64,000 nucleotides of DNA from Flavobacteriales bacterium (GCA_947444925.1 CANFBW010000006.1:1-64000); one strand, 5' to 3'; shown: positions 8,181-19,757, numbered from the stretch's first letter. A program made the numbers and translations. The notes: generated by a model not told the origin, from the letters alone.

Positions 8181-9410
8181 TCATGCGGTTGGCAAAACTT
8201 CTTCCGTCTTAAATGGATTTCTTACTTCAAACGCGGTCGGCTGAACAAATTTCAGCAAAGGCTTTAGCAATTGATTGCCCAAGGTATTTCTGTGGCGCAG
8301 GTACAATTTCATATTCACTGGAACCGCTCCTATTGATGATTTGATTTCGCTCGCTGTTCGGCCATAAAACAATTCATTGCAGTGCTGATCAATGGCCACA
8401 TCCACAAAATCAAAAAGCATTCGGTGGTACAAGCAGTGCGTTTTATTGACGTCATAATCTAGTCCTATATAATTTGCGTCAAGTGCTTCGCCATTGACAA
8501 ATAGCGCCGCAAAAGCCACCAGCTGCGCGTCCAAATAATAGGCTTTGAAAATAAATTGATCGTGCAGATTTCGCTTGAGGTCGTAAAATCCAGCGGCGTT
8601 AAAATGACCGAATTTAAAATCGGCCTTTTCATGCACAGCGTCAAACAACTCTTTAATTCTAGGTGAATGATCAGCGATCTCCTCTGCACTAAATTCACGC
8701 ACCAACAATCCTTCTGATTTCTTCATCACATCTCTGTATCGCTTGCGGTATTTCTTTGTAATATCGCCCAAATAGTCTTGCATCTTATGCCACGATGACT
8801 CAATGCGCAGCACCAAATTGGGCTCAACCTCGAAACCCCTGTATGCGTTTTTGTTCAACATCGCAAGTCCATCGTAATTCTTTTCCCAAAACTCTTTGAT
8901 GACCACCGACGAAACATCACCCAAAGCATTTTCATTGCGGCGCAAACGACACAATGCATTCATCAATGCGTTGTATGCTTCTTCTTTGCCAATAGTATTG
9001 CTGTGTGCAAAGCCATTTTCGCCCGAAGAAAAAACGTTACCGCAAATCAAAACTTTTGAAGCCTTGTCGCCAAAGAGCAGTTCCTTCCCTGCTGAAAAAT
9101 GCTGGCAATCCGAAAAATTCAAACTCTCCGCCAACTTTATCTGCAATACTTGCACGTATGCAATGGCCACAGGCATGTGATTGCGGTAAAAAACCAAATA
9201 GCGGAAGGCGTATTGCGACTGAGACTCTTCTACTGCTTTAAGGTAATTGTAACTGAGAAAAATATTATTGCTTTCGCTTTGCACCGTGGTCCAATCCTGT
9301 TGAGAAACATGCTGAATGGAATCGTGAAATGACATTGGATAGTCAGCAGGAGTCTTTAACAAACAATGCGCTTCCTTTATATCAAGCAAAAATTTCTTGA
9401 ATTTCTTCAT
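8181..9410 (-). CDS. GNAT/FemAB-like acyltransferase of unknown substrate
   Basis: A protein of 409 residues resembling the peptidogalycan-type, FemAB-like members of the GNAT acyltransferase superfamily. The visible signs are a central block with MQDYLGDITKKYRKRYRDVM, a following segment that contains QFIFKAYYLDAQLVAFAALF (the GNAT beta4-beta5 pattern) and the stretch HCLYHRMLFDFVDVAIDQ. The acceptor could be an amino group in the envelope, but nothing in the context shows it. The start may be the ATG at 9410 or the one at 9458; the first fits better because 9458 crowds the terminator after eno. It is separated from eno by that terminator, so it probably has its own promoter. Confidence 0.6.
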   Translation of the reverse strand: MKKFKKFLLDIKEAHCLLKTPADYPMSFHDSIQHVSQQDWTTVQSESNNIFLSYNYLKAVEESQSQYAFRYLVFYRNHMPVAIAYVQVLQIKLAESLNFSDCQHFSAGKELLFGDKASKVLICGNVFSSGENGFAHSNTIGKEEAYNALMNALCRLRRNENALGDVSSVVIKEFWEKNYDGLAMLNKNAYRGFEVEPNLVLRIESSWHKMQDYLGDITKKYRKRYRDVMKKSEGLLVREFSAEEIADHSPRIKELFDAVHEKADFKFGHFNAAGFYDLKRNLHDQFIFKAYYLDAQLVAFAALFVNGEALDANYIGLDYDVNKTHCLYHRMLFDFVDVAIDQHCNELFYGRTASEIKSSIGAVPVNMKLYLRHRNTLGNQLLKPLLKFVQPTAFEVRNPFKTEEVLPTA

Positions 9411-9467
9411 AGGCGACAAGGTAATCAGAAGAACATCAGAGAAGCAAATCCTTTTCATAAAAAAACA

Positions 9468-9502
9468 AAAAAAATCCTCCTGAAAAGCAGGAGGATTTTT
9501 TT
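9468..9502. terminator. Strong bidirectional-type terminator downstream of eno
   Basis: TCCTCCTG (9475-9482), loop AAAAG, CAGGAGGA (9488-9495), with an A-run before it and a T-run after it on the plus strand. On the minus strand it lies about 20 bases past the eno stop, so it ends the eno transcript and isolates the gene at 8181. Confidence 0.92.
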
Positions 9503-9524
9503 GAATTTTAGAATTCGTAGAAAA

Positions 9525-10823
<1,299 letters not shown>

Positions 10824-10832
10824 TTACGGGGA

Positions 10833-11954
10833 TTACGCGGTTTGTATATGTTTTACTGTACTTAAATTTTTAATGAATTGATCGAACAAATAACGAGAAT
10901 CGTGCGGACCAGGAGAAGATTCTGGGTGAAACTGCACCGAGAAAATATTTTTGCTTTTCAAGCGCATTCCTGCCAAAGTACCGTCGTTCAGGTGAACGTG
11001 CGTCACTTCAATATCAGCATGAGCTTTCGCTTCTTCCATATTCACCACGAATCCGTGATTTTGAGAAGTGATTTCGCCCTTACCCGTTTCAAGATTTTGC
11101 ACCGGATGATTGATCCCGCGGTGACCATTGTGCATTTTAGCAGTAGTCAACCCCATAGCCAAACCAATGGCTTGGTGTCCCAAACAAATACCAAATACAG
11201 GTAAATCACCCGCCACAATTTTTTTAACTTCCTCAATAACACCAGTCATTGCAGCTGGATCACCTGGTCCGTTAGACAAAAATATGCCGTCAGGATTCCA
11301 CGCTTTCAACTCCTCTGCCGTTGTATCGTAGGGAAAAACCTTGAGGTAAACCCCTCTTTCAGCCAAGCAGCGCAGAATATTTTTTTTGATACCCAAATCA
11401 AGAACAGAAACACGCAAAGCAGCATTTTCGTCGCCATAGGTATAAGCCACCTTTGTAGAAACATGCGAAGCCAATTCCAATCCATCCATAGAAGGCACCT
11501 CCGCCAACTTCTTCTTTAACACCTCCACATCCAACTCTTCAGAAGAGATAATGGCATTCATCGCTCCTTTGCTGCGTATGTGACGCACAATGGCACGCGT
11601 ATCTACATCGCAAATACCCACAATGGCTTCTTCTTCAAAATACTTTTGAATGGACTTGTCGGCTGAAGTACGTGAATAAGGAATGCTGAAGTTTTTGCAA
11701 ACCAAAGCTGAGATTTTCACGCTCTCTGATTCTACTTCTTCATTCTTGATGCCGTAGTTGCCTATATGCGCATTGGTGGTAAGCATGATTTGACCCAGGT
11801 ACGAAGGATCGGTAAAAATTTCCTGATAACCAGTCATCCCTGTGTTAAAGCAAATTTCACCGGTAGCAGTACCAATCTTTCCGGCAGCATTACCGTAGTA
11901 GGCTGTGCCATCTTGCAACACTAAAACTGCTTTTTGTTTTTGAATATATTTCAT
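10833..11954 (-). CDS. carA: Carbamoyl-phosphate synthase small (glutaminase) subunit
   Basis: Class I glutamine amidotransferase subunit that hydrolyses glutamine and passes ammonia to CarB for carbamoyl phosphate, used for pyrimidines and arginine. The 373-residue protein has the N-terminal CPSase domain (LVLQDGTAYYGNA, FNTGMTGYQEIFTDPSYLGQ) and the triad motif FGICLGHQ with the nucleophile Cys at about 257 and the His-Glu pair in QFHPESSPGP. I chose the ATG at 11954; one at 11978 overlaps the rplQ terminator. No carB is in the window. Its promoter must lie in or near that terminator, or it relies on read-through. Confidence 0.96.
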   Translation of the reverse strand: MKYIQKQKAVLVLQDGTAYYGNAAGKIGTATGEICFNTGMTGYQEIFTDPSYLGQIMLTTNAHIGNYGIKNEEVESESVKISALVCKNFSIPYSRTSADKSIQKYFEEEAIVGICDVDTRAIVRHIRSKGAMNAIISSEELDVEVLKKKLAEVPSMDGLELASHVSTKVAYTYGDENAALRVSVLDLGIKKNILRCLAERGVYLKVFPYDTTAEELKAWNPDGIFLSNGPGDPAAMTGVIEEVKKIVAGDLPVFGICLGHQAIGLAMGLTTAKMHNGHRGINHPVQNLETGKGEITSQNHGFVVNMEEAKAHADIEVTHVHLNDGTLAGMRLKSKNIFSVQFHPESSPGPHDSRYLFDQFIKNLSTVKHIQTA

Positions 11955-11978
11955 TCTAGTAAGTTTCTTTCGGAACAC

Positions 11979-12015
11979 AAAAAAAGGATAAAGTACTGAG
12001 ACTTTATCCTTTTTT
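11979..12015. terminator. Terminator ending the ribosomal supercluster
   Basis: A-run plus GGATAAAGT (to 11994), loop ACTGAG, ACTTTATCC plus T-run (12001-12015): a nine-pair perfect core flanked by A and T tracts, usable on both strands. It stands 21 bases past the rplQ stop and marks the end of the str-S10-spc-alpha transcript. Confidence 0.92.
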
Positions 12016-12036
12016 ATGTAAAATAATTTTCAACTA

Positions 12037-12558
12037 TTAATCTTCTTTTGCAGAATCGTCAGTTGATTTTTTCGCTTTCGCTTTTGGCGCTTTTACTTCA
12101 ACCGCTTCATCAACTACAGCAGCGTCTGTTGTATCACCTTTCTTTTTAGCGCTTCTTCTGCTTTTTTTCTTAGCAGGAGCAACAGTTCCAGCGTAATGCT
12201 CGTTGTAGTCAACCAATTCGATCAAACACATTTCAGCGTTGTCACCCAAACGGTTTCCTGTTTTCAAGATACGTGTATATCCTCCTGGACGGTCAGCGAT
12301 CTTAGCAGAAATTTCTCCGAAAAGAACTTTCACTGCATCTTTATCTTGAAGATAACCGAACACGATTCTTCTTGAATGCTGAGAATCCGTTTTTGCTTTT
12401 GTAAGCAAAGGCTCAACATATTTTTTCAAGGCTTTCGCTTTCGCAACAGTGGTGTTGATTTTTTTGTATTTAATCAACGACGCAGCCATGTTTGCAAGCA
12501 TTAAACTTCTGTGTCCAGCTTGACGGCCTAAATGGTTTACTTTTTTTGAATGTCTCAT
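12037..12558 (-). CDS. rplQ: 50S ribosomal protein L17 with charged C-terminal tail
   Basis: Large-subunit protein near the exit tunnel. The 173-residue product has the L17 core in about residues 1-125 ([20 protein letters not shown] at the start, [19 protein letters not shown] later). A tail of some 45 residues rich in Lys, Ala and acidic residues follows, which the 127-residue E. coli protein lacks and which is usual in Bacteroidota. Last gene of the alpha cluster, 30 bases after rpoA and followed by a terminator. Confidence 0.97.
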   Translation of the reverse strand: MRHSKKVNHLGRQAGHRSLMLANMAASLIKYKKINTTVAKAKALKKYVEPLLTKAKTDSQHSRRIVFGYLQDKDAVKVLFGEISAKIADRPGGYTRILKTGNRLGDNAEMCLIELVDYNEHYAGTVAPAKKKSRRSAKKKGDTTDAAVVDEAVEVKAPKAKAKKSTDDSAKED

Positions 12559-12588
12559 CTCTCTATTGTATAATCTTTTGTATTCTTC

Positions 12589-13578
12589 TTATTCTTTATC
12601 TAGGTACTTTGCAACATTCATTCCGAATGACAAACCTTTAGTGATCACTAATTCTTCTAACTCAGTCAATGATTTTTTACCAAAGTTTCTGAATTTCAAG
12701 AGGTCGTTTTTGTTGAATGAAACAAGGTCACCCAAAGTTTCAACATCAGCAGCTTTCAAGCAGTTCAATGCTCTAACTGAAAGATCCATGTCAACCAATT
12801 TGGTTTTCAACAATTGACGCATGTGCAATGATGTTTCGTCAAATTCTTCAGCTGCAGATTTCTCTTCAGTATCCAAAGTGATTTTCTCATCAGAGAACAA
12901 CATGAAATGGTGGATCAAAATTTTAGCTGCTTCTTTCAAAGCATCTTTAGGATGAACAGATCCGTCGGTTTTCAAATTGATCACCAATTTCTCATAATCC
13001 GTTTTTTGTTCTACTCTATAATTTTCAATGCTGTATTGAACATTTTTGATTGGCGTGAAAATAGAATCGATCGCAATGGTACCTGCAGGAGCAGAAGCCA
13101 ATTTATTTTCGTCGGCAGGAACATATCCTCTTCCTTTTTCAATGTTCACTTCCATTTGCAATTTAACAGAACCTTCCATAGTGCAAATCACTAAGTCAGG
13201 GTTCAACACTTGGAAACCAGAAGCAAATGCTCCGATGTCACCAGCTGTCAATTGTTTTTTACCAGTCAAGTTTACTGTTACTTTTTCAGCTTCAGCATCT
13301 TCGATTTGTTTTTTGAAACGAACTTGTTTCAAGTTCAAGATGATTTCAGTAACGTCTTCTACAACACCTTTGATGGTAGAGAATTCGTGGCTAACACCGT
13401 CCATTCTGATAGAAGTGATGGCATATCCTTCCAATGAAGAAAGCAATATTCTTCTCAATGCATTACCTACTGTAAGACCAAAACCTGGCTCAAGAGGACG
13501 GAATTCAAAATTACCTTCAAACTCGTCAGAGTTGATCATTACAACGCTATCCGGTTTTTGAAATGCTAATATGGCCAT
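12589..13578 (-). CDS. rpoA: DNA-directed RNA polymerase alpha subunit
   Basis: Scaffold subunit of RNA polymerase. The 329-residue product has the N-terminal assembly domain ([20 protein letters not shown] at about residues 31-50, [14 protein letters not shown]) and the C-terminal domain (about 255-329) with [20 protein letters not shown] and [13 protein letters not shown] that contacts UP elements and activators. The length is standard. It sits between rpsD and rplQ, the normal alpha-operon place. Confidence 0.98.
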   Translation of the reverse strand: MAILAFQKPDSVVMINSDEFEGNFEFRPLEPGFGLTVGNALRRILLSSLEGYAITSIRMDGVSHEFSTIKGVVEDVTEIILNLKQVRFKKQIEDAEAEKVTVNLTGKKQLTAGDIGAFASGFQVLNPDLVICTMEGSVKLQMEVNIEKGRGYVPADENKLASAPAGTIAIDSIFTPIKNVQYSIENYRVEQKTDYEKLVINLKTDGSVHPKDALKEAAKILIHHFMLFSDEKITLDTEEKSAAEEFDETSLHMRQLLKTKLVDMDLSVRALNCLKAADVETLGDLVSFNKNDLLKFRNFGKKSLTELEELVITKGLSFGMNVAKYLDKE

Positions 13579-13609
13579 AAATCAAATATTTTAAAATTAA
13601 ATTAACTTA

Positions 13610-14215
13610 TTATTTAGAATACAACTCCACGATCAAGTGTTCCTTCAAGTTTTCAGGAATTTCTTCTCTAGGAGGGAATTGTAAATATCTTCCAGAAAGA
13701 CCATTCTTGTCGAAATCAACCCATGAGTATTTCGCGCCTGCGCTGCCTACTGAATTGGTAATGATTTCCAAAGATTTTGATTTTTCTCTAACACTAACGA
13801 TATCGCCAGGTTTAACTTGGTAAGAAGCAATGTTCACTACATCTCCATTTACTGTGATGTGACGGTGACCTACCAATTGACGTGCACCTCTTCTTGTTGG
13901 AGAGATACCCATTCTGTAAACAACGTTGTCAAGTCTAGACTCACAAAGTTGCAACAAAAGTTCGCCGGTAATCCCGCTTCTTCTTGCAGCTTCCTTGAAA
14001 AGGTTAGCAAATTGTTTTTCCAAAATACCATAAGTGTATTTTGCTTTTTGTTTTTCTGCCAACTGAATCGCGTAATCTGATTTTTTAGATTTTGATTTAG
14101 CGTTACCGTGTTGTCCTGGACCGTAAGGTTTTTTTTCAACCGTTTTGTCAGGACCGAAAATTTGCTCTTTAAATTTTCTTGCAATCTTTGATTGTGGACC
14201 TCTATATCTAGCCAT
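13610..14215 (-). CDS. rpsD: 30S ribosomal protein S4
   Basis: Primary 16S rRNA-binding protein of 201 residues, with the S4 RNA-binding fold in the middle ([37 protein letters not shown]). The N-terminus lacks the four-cysteine zinc knuckle of some S4 proteins. It lies between rpsK and rpoA. In other bacteria S4 represses the alpha operon; no leader structure was identified here. Confidence 0.98.
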   Translation of the reverse strand: MARYRGPQSKIARKFKEQIFGPDKTVEKKPYGPGQHGNAKSKSKKSDYAIQLAEKQKAKYTYGILEKQFANLFKEAARRSGITGELLLQLCESRLDNVVYRMGISPTRRGARQLVGHRHITVNGDVVNIASYQVKPGDIVSVREKSKSLEIITNSVGSAGAKYSWVDFDKNGLSGRYLQFPPREEIPENLKEHLIVELYSK

Positions 14216-14250
14216 ACTCTTATTATTCTGATTTTATAAACTTACTTGAA

Positions 14251-14640
14251 CTAAACTCTTCTTCTTTTTGGTGGACGACATCCATTGTGAGGAAGTGGAG
14301 TAATGTCAACGATTTCTGTTACTTCGATACCATTGTTGTGAACACCACGGATAGCGCTTTCTCTGCCTCCACCTGGACCTTTCACAAAAACTTTAACTCT
14401 TCTAAGTCCTTTTTCAAAAGCCACTTTAGAGCAATCTTCAGCACAAACTTGAGCTGCATATGGAGTATTCTTTTTAGAACCTCTGAATCCCATTTTCCCG
14501 GAAGAAGACCAAGAAATCACCTGTCCTTGTGCATTTGTCAAGGAAACAATGATGTTGTTGAATGAGGCATAAATATGACACTGCCCCGCAGCTTCAACCT
14601 TTACACCATTCTTTTTTACAGTTTTCGTACTTTTAGCCAT
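14251..14640 (-). CDS. rpsK: 30S ribosomal protein S11
   Basis: Platform protein of the small subunit, 129 residues. Diagnostic segments are [50 protein letters not shown] and the basic C-terminus [11 protein letters not shown]. It lies ten bases downstream of rpsM within the alpha cluster. Confidence 0.98.
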   Translation of the reverse strand: MAKSTKTVKKNGVKVEAAGQCHIYASFNNIIVSLTNAQGQVISWSSSGKMGFRGSKKNTPYAAQVCAEDCSKVAFEKGLRRVKVFVKGPGGGRESAIRGVHNNGIEVTEIVDITPLPHNGCRPPKRRRV

Positions 14641-14650
14641 AACTTCAATA

Positions 14651-15028
14651 TTACTTAGTTACCATTTTTTTGTTGGCAACAGTTTTTCTCTTACCTTTTC
14701 TAGTTCTACTGTTATTTTTTGTTCTTTGTCCTCTTAAAGGAAGTCCTAAACGATGGCGAATACCACGGTAAGAACCAATGTCCATCAAGCGTTTGATGCT
14801 CAATTGGAATTCTGATCTCAAAGCACCTTCAACTGTCATTTCTTCAGTGATGATCTCTCTGATTTTTGACGTCTGAGCATCTGTCCACTCACCAGCTTTG
14901 GTGTTAACATCAACTTCCGCTTTTTTCAAAATACTTCTCGCCGAAGATTTTCCAATCCCATAAACATACGTAAGAGCGATCTCTCCTCTTTTTGCATCCG
15001 GGATGTCTATACCTGCAATCCTTGCCAT
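14651..15028 (-). CDS. rpsM: 30S ribosomal protein S13
   Basis: Head protein of the small subunit that contacts the P-site tRNA and L5. The 125-residue product has the N-terminal [20 protein letters not shown], the central [20 protein letters not shown] and a strongly basic C-terminal tail. It is separated from rpmJ by 75 bases, the widest gap in this cluster. Confidence 0.98.
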   Translation of the reverse strand: MARIAGIDIPDAKRGEIALTYVYGIGKSSARSILKKAEVDVNTKAGEWTDAQTSKIREIITEEMTVEGALRSEFQLSIKRLMDIGSYRGIRHRLGLPLRGQRTKNNSRTRKGKRKTVANKKMVTK

Positions 15029-15103
15029 ACTTATATATTAAATCTTAATTAAAAATTCCTCTTTTTTTTGAATCGGAGCACAAAGCTACGCAATCAAAAG
15101 CAA

Positions 15104-15220
15104 TTATCCTTGTCTTTGTTTGTGTTTTGGATTCTTCTTGTTGATCACATACACAACACCCTTTCTCTTAACGATCTTGTCTTCAGGGCTTCTTTTCTTT
15201 ACCGACGATTTAACTTTCAT
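15104..15220 (-). CDS. rpmJ: 50S ribosomal protein L36 (cysteine-free form)
   Basis: A 38-codon gene between rpsM and infA. The product starts [20 protein letters not shown] and ends [10 protein letters not shown], a clear L36. The zinc-ribbon cysteines of the classical form are absent: the usual Cys region reads SPEDK. It is thus the zinc-independent form. Both start (ATG at 15220) and stop (TAA at 15106-15104) are unambiguous. Confidence 0.95.
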   Translation of the reverse strand: MKVKSSVKKRSPEDKIVKRKGVVYVINKKNPKHKQRQG

Positions 15221-15249
15221 GTTGTTTTTATTTAAACTTTTCTATTCTA

Positions 15250-15468
15250 CTATTTGTATCTAAACGTTATTCTTCCTTTACTTAAATCATATGGAGACAT
15301 TTCCAATTTGATTTTATCTCCTGGCAAAATCTTAATGTAGTGCATTCTCATTTTACCTGATATGTGAGCCGTAATGATGTGTCCGTTTTCTAATTCAACT
15401 CTAAACATTGCATTAGAAAGTGCTTCCAATATCGTTCCGTCTATTTCTATCGAAGATTGTTTCGCCAT
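15250..15468 (-). CDS. infA: Translation initiation factor IF-1
   Basis: S1/OB-fold factor that occupies the ribosomal A site during initiation. The 72-residue product is full length, with [37 protein letters not shown] and the C-terminal [10 protein letters not shown]. It is placed between map and rpmJ as in the classical spc-alpha junction, eight bases after map. Confidence 0.98.
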   Translation of the reverse strand: MAKQSSIEIDGTILEALSNAMFRVELENGHIITAHISGKMRMHYIKILPGDKIKLEMSPYDLSKGRITFRYK

Positions 15469-15476
15469 TTTTTCAA

Positions 15477-16268
15477 TTAAATCACTTCTATATTTCTTTT
15501 TCTCAATTCTATTTCAATAAACTCAAAGGACGACAAAATATCTACCTTCTCTTTTCCAACTGCAACCGTATGCTCAAAGTGAGCGGAGGGCAAACCGTCT
15601 TTTGTTTTGATGGTCCAACCATCGTTCAAGTGCTTTACATCCTTTCTTCCCATGTTGATCATCGGCTCAACCGCTATCACCAATCCTTCTTTCAACACAA
15701 TGCCTGAGCCCTGCTTTCCGTAGTTGGCTACTTCTGGTTCTTCGTGTAGTTTTTTACCAACTCCATGTCCAACCAATTCTCTCACCACACCATAACCATT
15801 TCTTTCAGCACACAATTGTACGGCAAAACTGATGTCACCCAATCTTTTTCCTTCAACAGCATTTTCAATGCCTTTCAGCAGAGACTCCTTGGTGATGCGA
15901 AGCAATTTCTTTTTTTCATTAGAAATTTCCCCCACCGCAAAGGTATAAGCTGAGTCACCGTAAAAGCCATTCATTAGTACTCCACAGTCAATACTTAGTA
16001 TTGTGCCTTCGAGAACTGGCTTATCATTCGGAATTCCATGTACCACCTCATCTTCGGGTGATACACACAATGTCGCTGGAAAACCTCGGTAACCTTTAAA
16101 AGCAGGTACACCTCCGTTGTCTCTGATAAACTCTTCAGCGCGAACGTCCAATTGCTTAGACGTAATGCCCGGCTGAATGAGCTTTGCCATTTCTGCGTGC
16201 GTTTTTGCAACAAGTAAAGAACTTAATCTTATTAACTCAATCTCCTCTTTCGTCTTGTAATAAATCAT
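15477..16268 (-). CDS. map: Methionine aminopeptidase type I
   Basis: Removes the initiator methionine from nascent proteins. The 263-residue protein has the complete pita-bread metal site: His77 (VVHGIPND), Asp94 and Asp105 ([19 protein letters not shown]), His168 (GHGVG), Glu201 (EPMINMG) and Glu232 (HFEHTVAV). It has no N-terminal zinc-finger extension. It lies between secY and infA with gaps of 12 and 8 bases, the usual spc arrangement in Gram-positive bacteria and Bacteroidota. Confidence 0.98.
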   Translation of the reverse strand: MIYYKTKEEIELIRLSSLLVAKTHAEMAKLIQPGITSKQLDVRAEEFIRDNGGVPAFKGYRGFPATLCVSPEDEVVHGIPNDKPVLEGTILSIDCGVLMNGFYGDSAYTFAVGEISNEKKKLLRITKESLLKGIENAVEGKRLGDISFAVQLCAERNGYGVVRELVGHGVGKKLHEEPEVANYGKQGSGIVLKEGLVIAVEPMINMGRKDVKHLNDGWTIKTKDGLPSAHFEHTVAVGKEKVDILSSFEFIEIELRKRNIEVI

Positions 16269-16280
16269 TTCAAAACAGAA

Positions 16281-17657
16281 CTAAATACCAACAGATGTCG
16301 CGCCAGTTGTAGCTCTACCTCTGATCTTTCCAGAATCCATCAAACCATCGTAATGTCTCATCAACAAATGACTTTCAATTTGCTGAAGTGTATCAATAAC
16401 AACACCCACCATAATCAATAAGGAAGTACCTCCAAAGAAATAGGCAAATGCAGTTGAAATATCAAACATCATTGCGAAAGCTGGTAAAATCGCTATACCT
16501 GCCAAAAACAAAGATCCTGGAAAAGTTATTTTTGATAAAATATTGTCAATATAGTCAGCAGTGTCGCTTCCAGGTTTTATGCCAGGAACAAAAGCGCCTT
16601 GTTTTTTAAAATCATCAGCCCATTGGCGCGGATTGATAACCATCGCCGTGTAGAAGAAAGTAAACAAAATAATCATCATCGCATTGGCGAAATTGTACCA
16701 AAATCCTCTTGGATCAGTCAATGCCGACAATACTGAAGCTACCGTTCCTTCTCTATTTACCAAATCCATCGTCAACAATGTTTGCGGAACAAACATAATT
16801 GCTTGAGCAAATATGATAGGCATTACTCCCGCAATATTTACTTTAATAGGAATGTACTGACGAGCACCTGCTTGGTTCAATGTATTGATGCTTCCACCTG
16901 CGGCCATTTGACGCGCATATTGCAAAGGAATTTTACGAACTCCTTGTATCAATAGAATAGTCAAAGCAATGATCAAGAACCAAACAATAAGTTCAATGAT
17001 AAAAACAAACATACGACCAGTTGCCGCATCACTGATTACTTTCTTAGAAAACTCACCTGCAACAGCTTCAGGGAAGCGTGCAACGATACCAATCATAATC
17101 AACAAAGAAATACCGTTACCGATACCTTTATCTGTAATTCTATCGCCCAACCACATCAAGAACATTGTAGCAGCAACCATTACGGCAACAGCTGGCAATG
17201 TAAACGACCAGAAATCAGAACCGGCTGGTGTCGCTCCGTCAGGAACGTAAGTCGCCAAATAACTTGGCGCTTGCAACACAGTAATAATAATGGTTAATAT
17301 TTTAGTATAGGTTTGAATCTTTTTTCTTCCGCTTTCACCATCGCGTTGAATTTTTTGAATTTGCGGAACCGCAACGCCCAACAACTGCATCACAATAGAA
17401 GCAGATATATAAGGCATTACCCCTAAAGCCATTACGGAAGCTCTTGTAAAAGCGCCTCCAGTAAATCCAGAAATCAATCCCACCAATCCCGTATTGCTAT
17501 CTGGGTGAGCAGCTTGCAATGCGTCAGAATCTACACCAGGAATAATGATGTAAGATCCCAATCGGTAGATCAAGATTAAAACTAGAGTAGTGACGATCTT
17601 TTGTCTCAGATCTTCAATACTCCAGATGTTCTTTAAGGTTTGGATGAATTTTTTCAT
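16281..17657 (-). CDS. secY: Preprotein translocase subunit SecY
   Basis: Pore-forming subunit of the Sec channel in the inner membrane. The 458-residue product shows ten predicted membrane helices, beginning with the amphipathic KFIQTLKNIWSIEDLRQKI and the first helix LVLILIYRLGSYIIIPGVD, and includes the cytosolic loops GVRKIPLQYARQ and NPRQWADDFKKQGAFVPGIK. The gene overlaps the rplO stop by one base, which suggests coupled translation. Confidence 0.98.
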   Translation of the reverse strand: MKKFIQTLKNIWSIEDLRQKIVTTLVLILIYRLGSYIIIPGVDSDALQAAHPDSNTGLVGLISGFTGGAFTRASVMALGVMPYISASIVMQLLGVAVPQIQKIQRDGESGRKKIQTYTKILTIIITVLQAPSYLATYVPDGATPAGSDFWSFTLPAVAVMVAATMFLMWLGDRITDKGIGNGISLLIMIGIVARFPEAVAGEFSKKVISDAATGRMFVFIIELIVWFLIIALTILLIQGVRKIPLQYARQMAAGGSINTLNQAGARQYIPIKVNIAGVMPIIFAQAIMFVPQTLLTMDLVNREGTVASVLSALTDPRGFWYNFANAMMIILFTFFYTAMVINPRQWADDFKKQGAFVPGIKPGSDTADYIDNILSKITFPGSLFLAGIAILPAFAMMFDISTAFAYFFGGTSLLIMVGVVIDTLQQIESHLLMRHYDGLMDSGKIRGRATTGATSVGI

Positions 17658-18109
17658 TATTTCAATGTGATGATAGAACCACCTTTTGCCTCAATTGCTT
17701 CTTGAGCTGTTTTAGAGAAACCGTGTGCAGAAACTTTAAGTTTCGCATTCAGTTCGCCTCTGCCCAATACTTTAATTAATTTGCTTGTAGAAGAGATGAT
17801 ACCGTTTTCCAACAATACGTCAAGCGTAATTTCGACAGCACCAGTTTTAGTGGCGATATCTTGCAAGATGTCTAAATTGATGGCTTTATATTCAACACGG
17901 TTAGGATTTGTAAATCCGAACTTAGGGATACGTCGTTGCAAAGGTTGTTGACCACCTTCAAAACCAGGTTTTGAATCGTAACCAGTTCTTGCTTTAGCCC
18001 CTTTGTGTCCTTTTGTAGAAGTTCCACCTAGGCCAGATCCTTCTCCTCTACCTATTCTCTTTTTTGATTTAACCGAACCTTTGGCCGGTTTTAATGATGA
18101 CAAGTTCAT
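17657..18109 (-). CDS. rplO: 50S ribosomal protein L15
   Basis: Large-subunit assembly protein of 150 residues, with the glycine-rich basic N-terminus (KRIGRGEGSGLGGTSTKGHK) and the C-terminal KVSAHGFSKTAQEAIEAKGG. It overlaps secY by one base and follows rpmD by ten, the standard spc order rpmD-rplO-secY. Confidence 0.98.
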   Translation of the reverse strand: MNLSSLKPAKGSVKSKKRIGRGEGSGLGGTSTKGHKGAKARTGYDSKPGFEGGQQPLQRRIPKFGFTNPNRVEYKAINLDILQDIATKTGAVEITLDVLLENGIISSTSKLIKVLGRGELNAKLKVSAHGFSKTAQEAIEAKGGSIITLK

Positions 18110-18119
18110 AATAATATCT

Positions 18120-18293
18120 TTAAGCTACTGTAACTAAATGTTTTACCTTGTTAACCATTCCTAATATTTGAGGAGTAGCTTCGTGCTCAACCGTTTGGTT
18201 CAATTTTGTAAAACCCAACGCTCTCAACGTCAACTTTTGATTTTTCGGGCGGTCAATACCACTCTTAATTTGTTTGATCTTAATCTTTGCCAT
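18120..18293 (-). CDS. rpmD: 50S ribosomal protein L30
   Basis: A 57-codon gene between rpsE and rplO. The product begins MAKIKIKQIKSGIDRPKNQK and contains TLRALGFTKLNQTVEHE and ILGMVNKVKHLV, the ferredoxin-like L30 core. ATG at 18293, TAA at 18122-18120. The position between S5 and L15 is the canonical one. Confidence 0.96.
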   Translation of the reverse strand: MAKIKIKQIKSGIDRPKNQKLTLRALGFTKLNQTVEHEATPQILGMVNKVKHLVTVA

Positions 18294-18312
18294 CACTTAA
18301 AATTTATGGTGA

Positions 18313-18831
18313 TTAACCGTTAAATACTTGATCTAAAGAAATGCCTCTCAAGTTAGCGATAGATCTAGGATCTCTCAATAACTGAAGTGCTTTAATTGTT
18401 GCTTTCACAACGTTGTGTGGATTTGAAGATCCTTTTGACTTAGCCAAAACATCTTTCACACCAACACTTTCCAACACCGAACGCATTGCACCACCAGCAA
18501 TAACTCCGGTACCATGTGCAGCTGGTTTCATAAATACTATAGAACCACCGTATCTCGTTTCAATTTCGTGAGGAATAGTTCCTTTACGAATTGGCACTTT
18601 AATAATGTTTTTCTTAGCATCATCAATACCTTTAGAGATAGCGTCAGCTACTTCATTGGCTTTACCCAAACCGTATCCTACAACACCATTTTCATTTCCT
18701 ACTACAACAATAGCAGAGAAACTGAAAGTTCTACCACCTTTAGTAACCTTAGTTACTCTTTGAATGCTAACAAGACGATCTTTCAATTCAATTTCAGATG
18801 ATCTTACTTGCTTTGCGCTTGATTTTTGCAT
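18313..18831 (-). CDS. rpsE: 30S ribosomal protein S5
   Basis: Small-subunit protein at the decoding-fidelity centre, 172 residues. The N-terminal double-stranded RNA-binding domain ([37 protein letters not shown]) and the C-terminal [19 protein letters not shown] are present. It lies 12 bases after rplR and 19 bases before rpmD. Confidence 0.98.
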   Translation of the reverse strand: MQKSSAKQVRSSEIELKDRLVSIQRVTKVTKGGRTFSFSAIVVVGNENGVVGYGLGKANEVADAISKGIDDAKKNIIKVPIRKGTIPHEIETRYGGSIVFMKPAAHGTGVIAGGAMRSVLESVGVKDVLAKSKGSSNPHNVVKATIKALQLLRDPRSIANLRGISLDQVFNG

Positions 18832-18843
18832 AACTCTTATTGA

Positions 18844-19194
18844 TTAAAAATTTAAACCACCTTCTCTTGCCGCTTCAGCCAAAGATTTAACTCTTCCATG
18901 ATAGAGATAACCATTTCTATCAAACTTCACCGCAGCAATACCAGCAGCTTTTGCTTTTTCAGCAATTTTAGAACCTACTAATTTAGCTTGTTCTACTCCG
19001 TTCACAGCACCAACGCCCTCTTCCAAAGAAGAAGCAAATGCTACTGTTACACCATTCAAGTCATCAATCAACTGAGCATAAATCTCCTTGTTGCTTCTGT
19101 ATACCGTTAATCTTGGTCTATCAGCAGTACCAGATACAATCTTTCTGATTTTGTACTTGATGCTTTTTCTTCTTAATTCTTTAGTCTTTGACAT
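18844..19194 (-). CDS. rplR: 50S ribosomal protein L18
   Basis: 5S rRNA-binding protein of 116 residues with [39 protein letters not shown] and the C-terminal [20 protein letters not shown]. It lies between rplF and rpsE with gaps of 11 and 12 bases. Confidence 0.98.
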   Translation of the reverse strand: MSKTKELRRKSIKYKIRKIVSGTADRPRLTVYRSNKEIYAQLIDDLNGVTVAFASSLEEGVGAVNGVEQAKLVGSKIAEKAKAAGIAAVKFDRNGYLYHGRVKSLAEAAREGGLNF

Positions 19195-19205
19195 AGCTAC
19201 TAATT

Positions 19206-19757
19206 TTATTTACCTGCAGACTTACCTGCTTTTCTTCTTAATTCCTCACCTACGAATTTAATACCTTTTCCTTTGTAAGGTTCAGGTTTTCTCAAAGATC
19301 TGATTTTTGATGCCACTTGACCCAACAATTGCTTGTCGCAAGATGTTAAAATGATTTTAGGGTTTTGACCTTTCAAGGTCTCTGTCACTAAAATCACTTC
19401 AGCTGGCAATTGAAAAACAATACCGTGAGAGAAACCTAAGCTTAACTCAAGAATTTGTCCTTTGTTCGCCGCTCTGTATCCCACACCAACCAATTCTTGT
19501 TGAGAAGTATATCCTTTAGATACGCCTTCCACCATATTGTTGATCAACGCTCTGTACAAACCGTGCATTGCACGTGATTGTTTTTGTTCGTCACTTCTCG
19601 TAACAATGACTTGCTTACCTTCCAAAACTGGAGTGATGCGCTTGTCTATTGTTTCAGAAAGCGTTCCCAATTTACCTTTCACGGTAACAATATTATTGTC
19701 GATAGTCACTGTCACCCCTTCAGGGATGATTACCGGTGCATTTCCTATTCTTGACAT
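19206..19757 (-). CDS. rplF: 50S ribosomal protein L6
   Basis: Two-domain protein near the sarcin-ricin loop, 183 residues. It has [20 protein letters not shown] at the start and the C-terminal signature [20 protein letters not shown]. It lies 11 bases after rpsH and 11 before rplR in the spc cluster. Confidence 0.98.
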   Translation of the reverse strand: MSRIGNAPVIIPEGVTVTIDNNIVTVKGKLGTLSETIDKRITPVLEGKQVIVTRSDEQKQSRAMHGLYRALINNMVEGVSKGYTSQQELVGVGYRAANKGQILELSLGFSHGIVFQLPAEVILVTETLKGQNPKIILTSCDKQLLGQVASKIRSLRKPEPYKGKGIKFVGEELRRKAGKSAGK

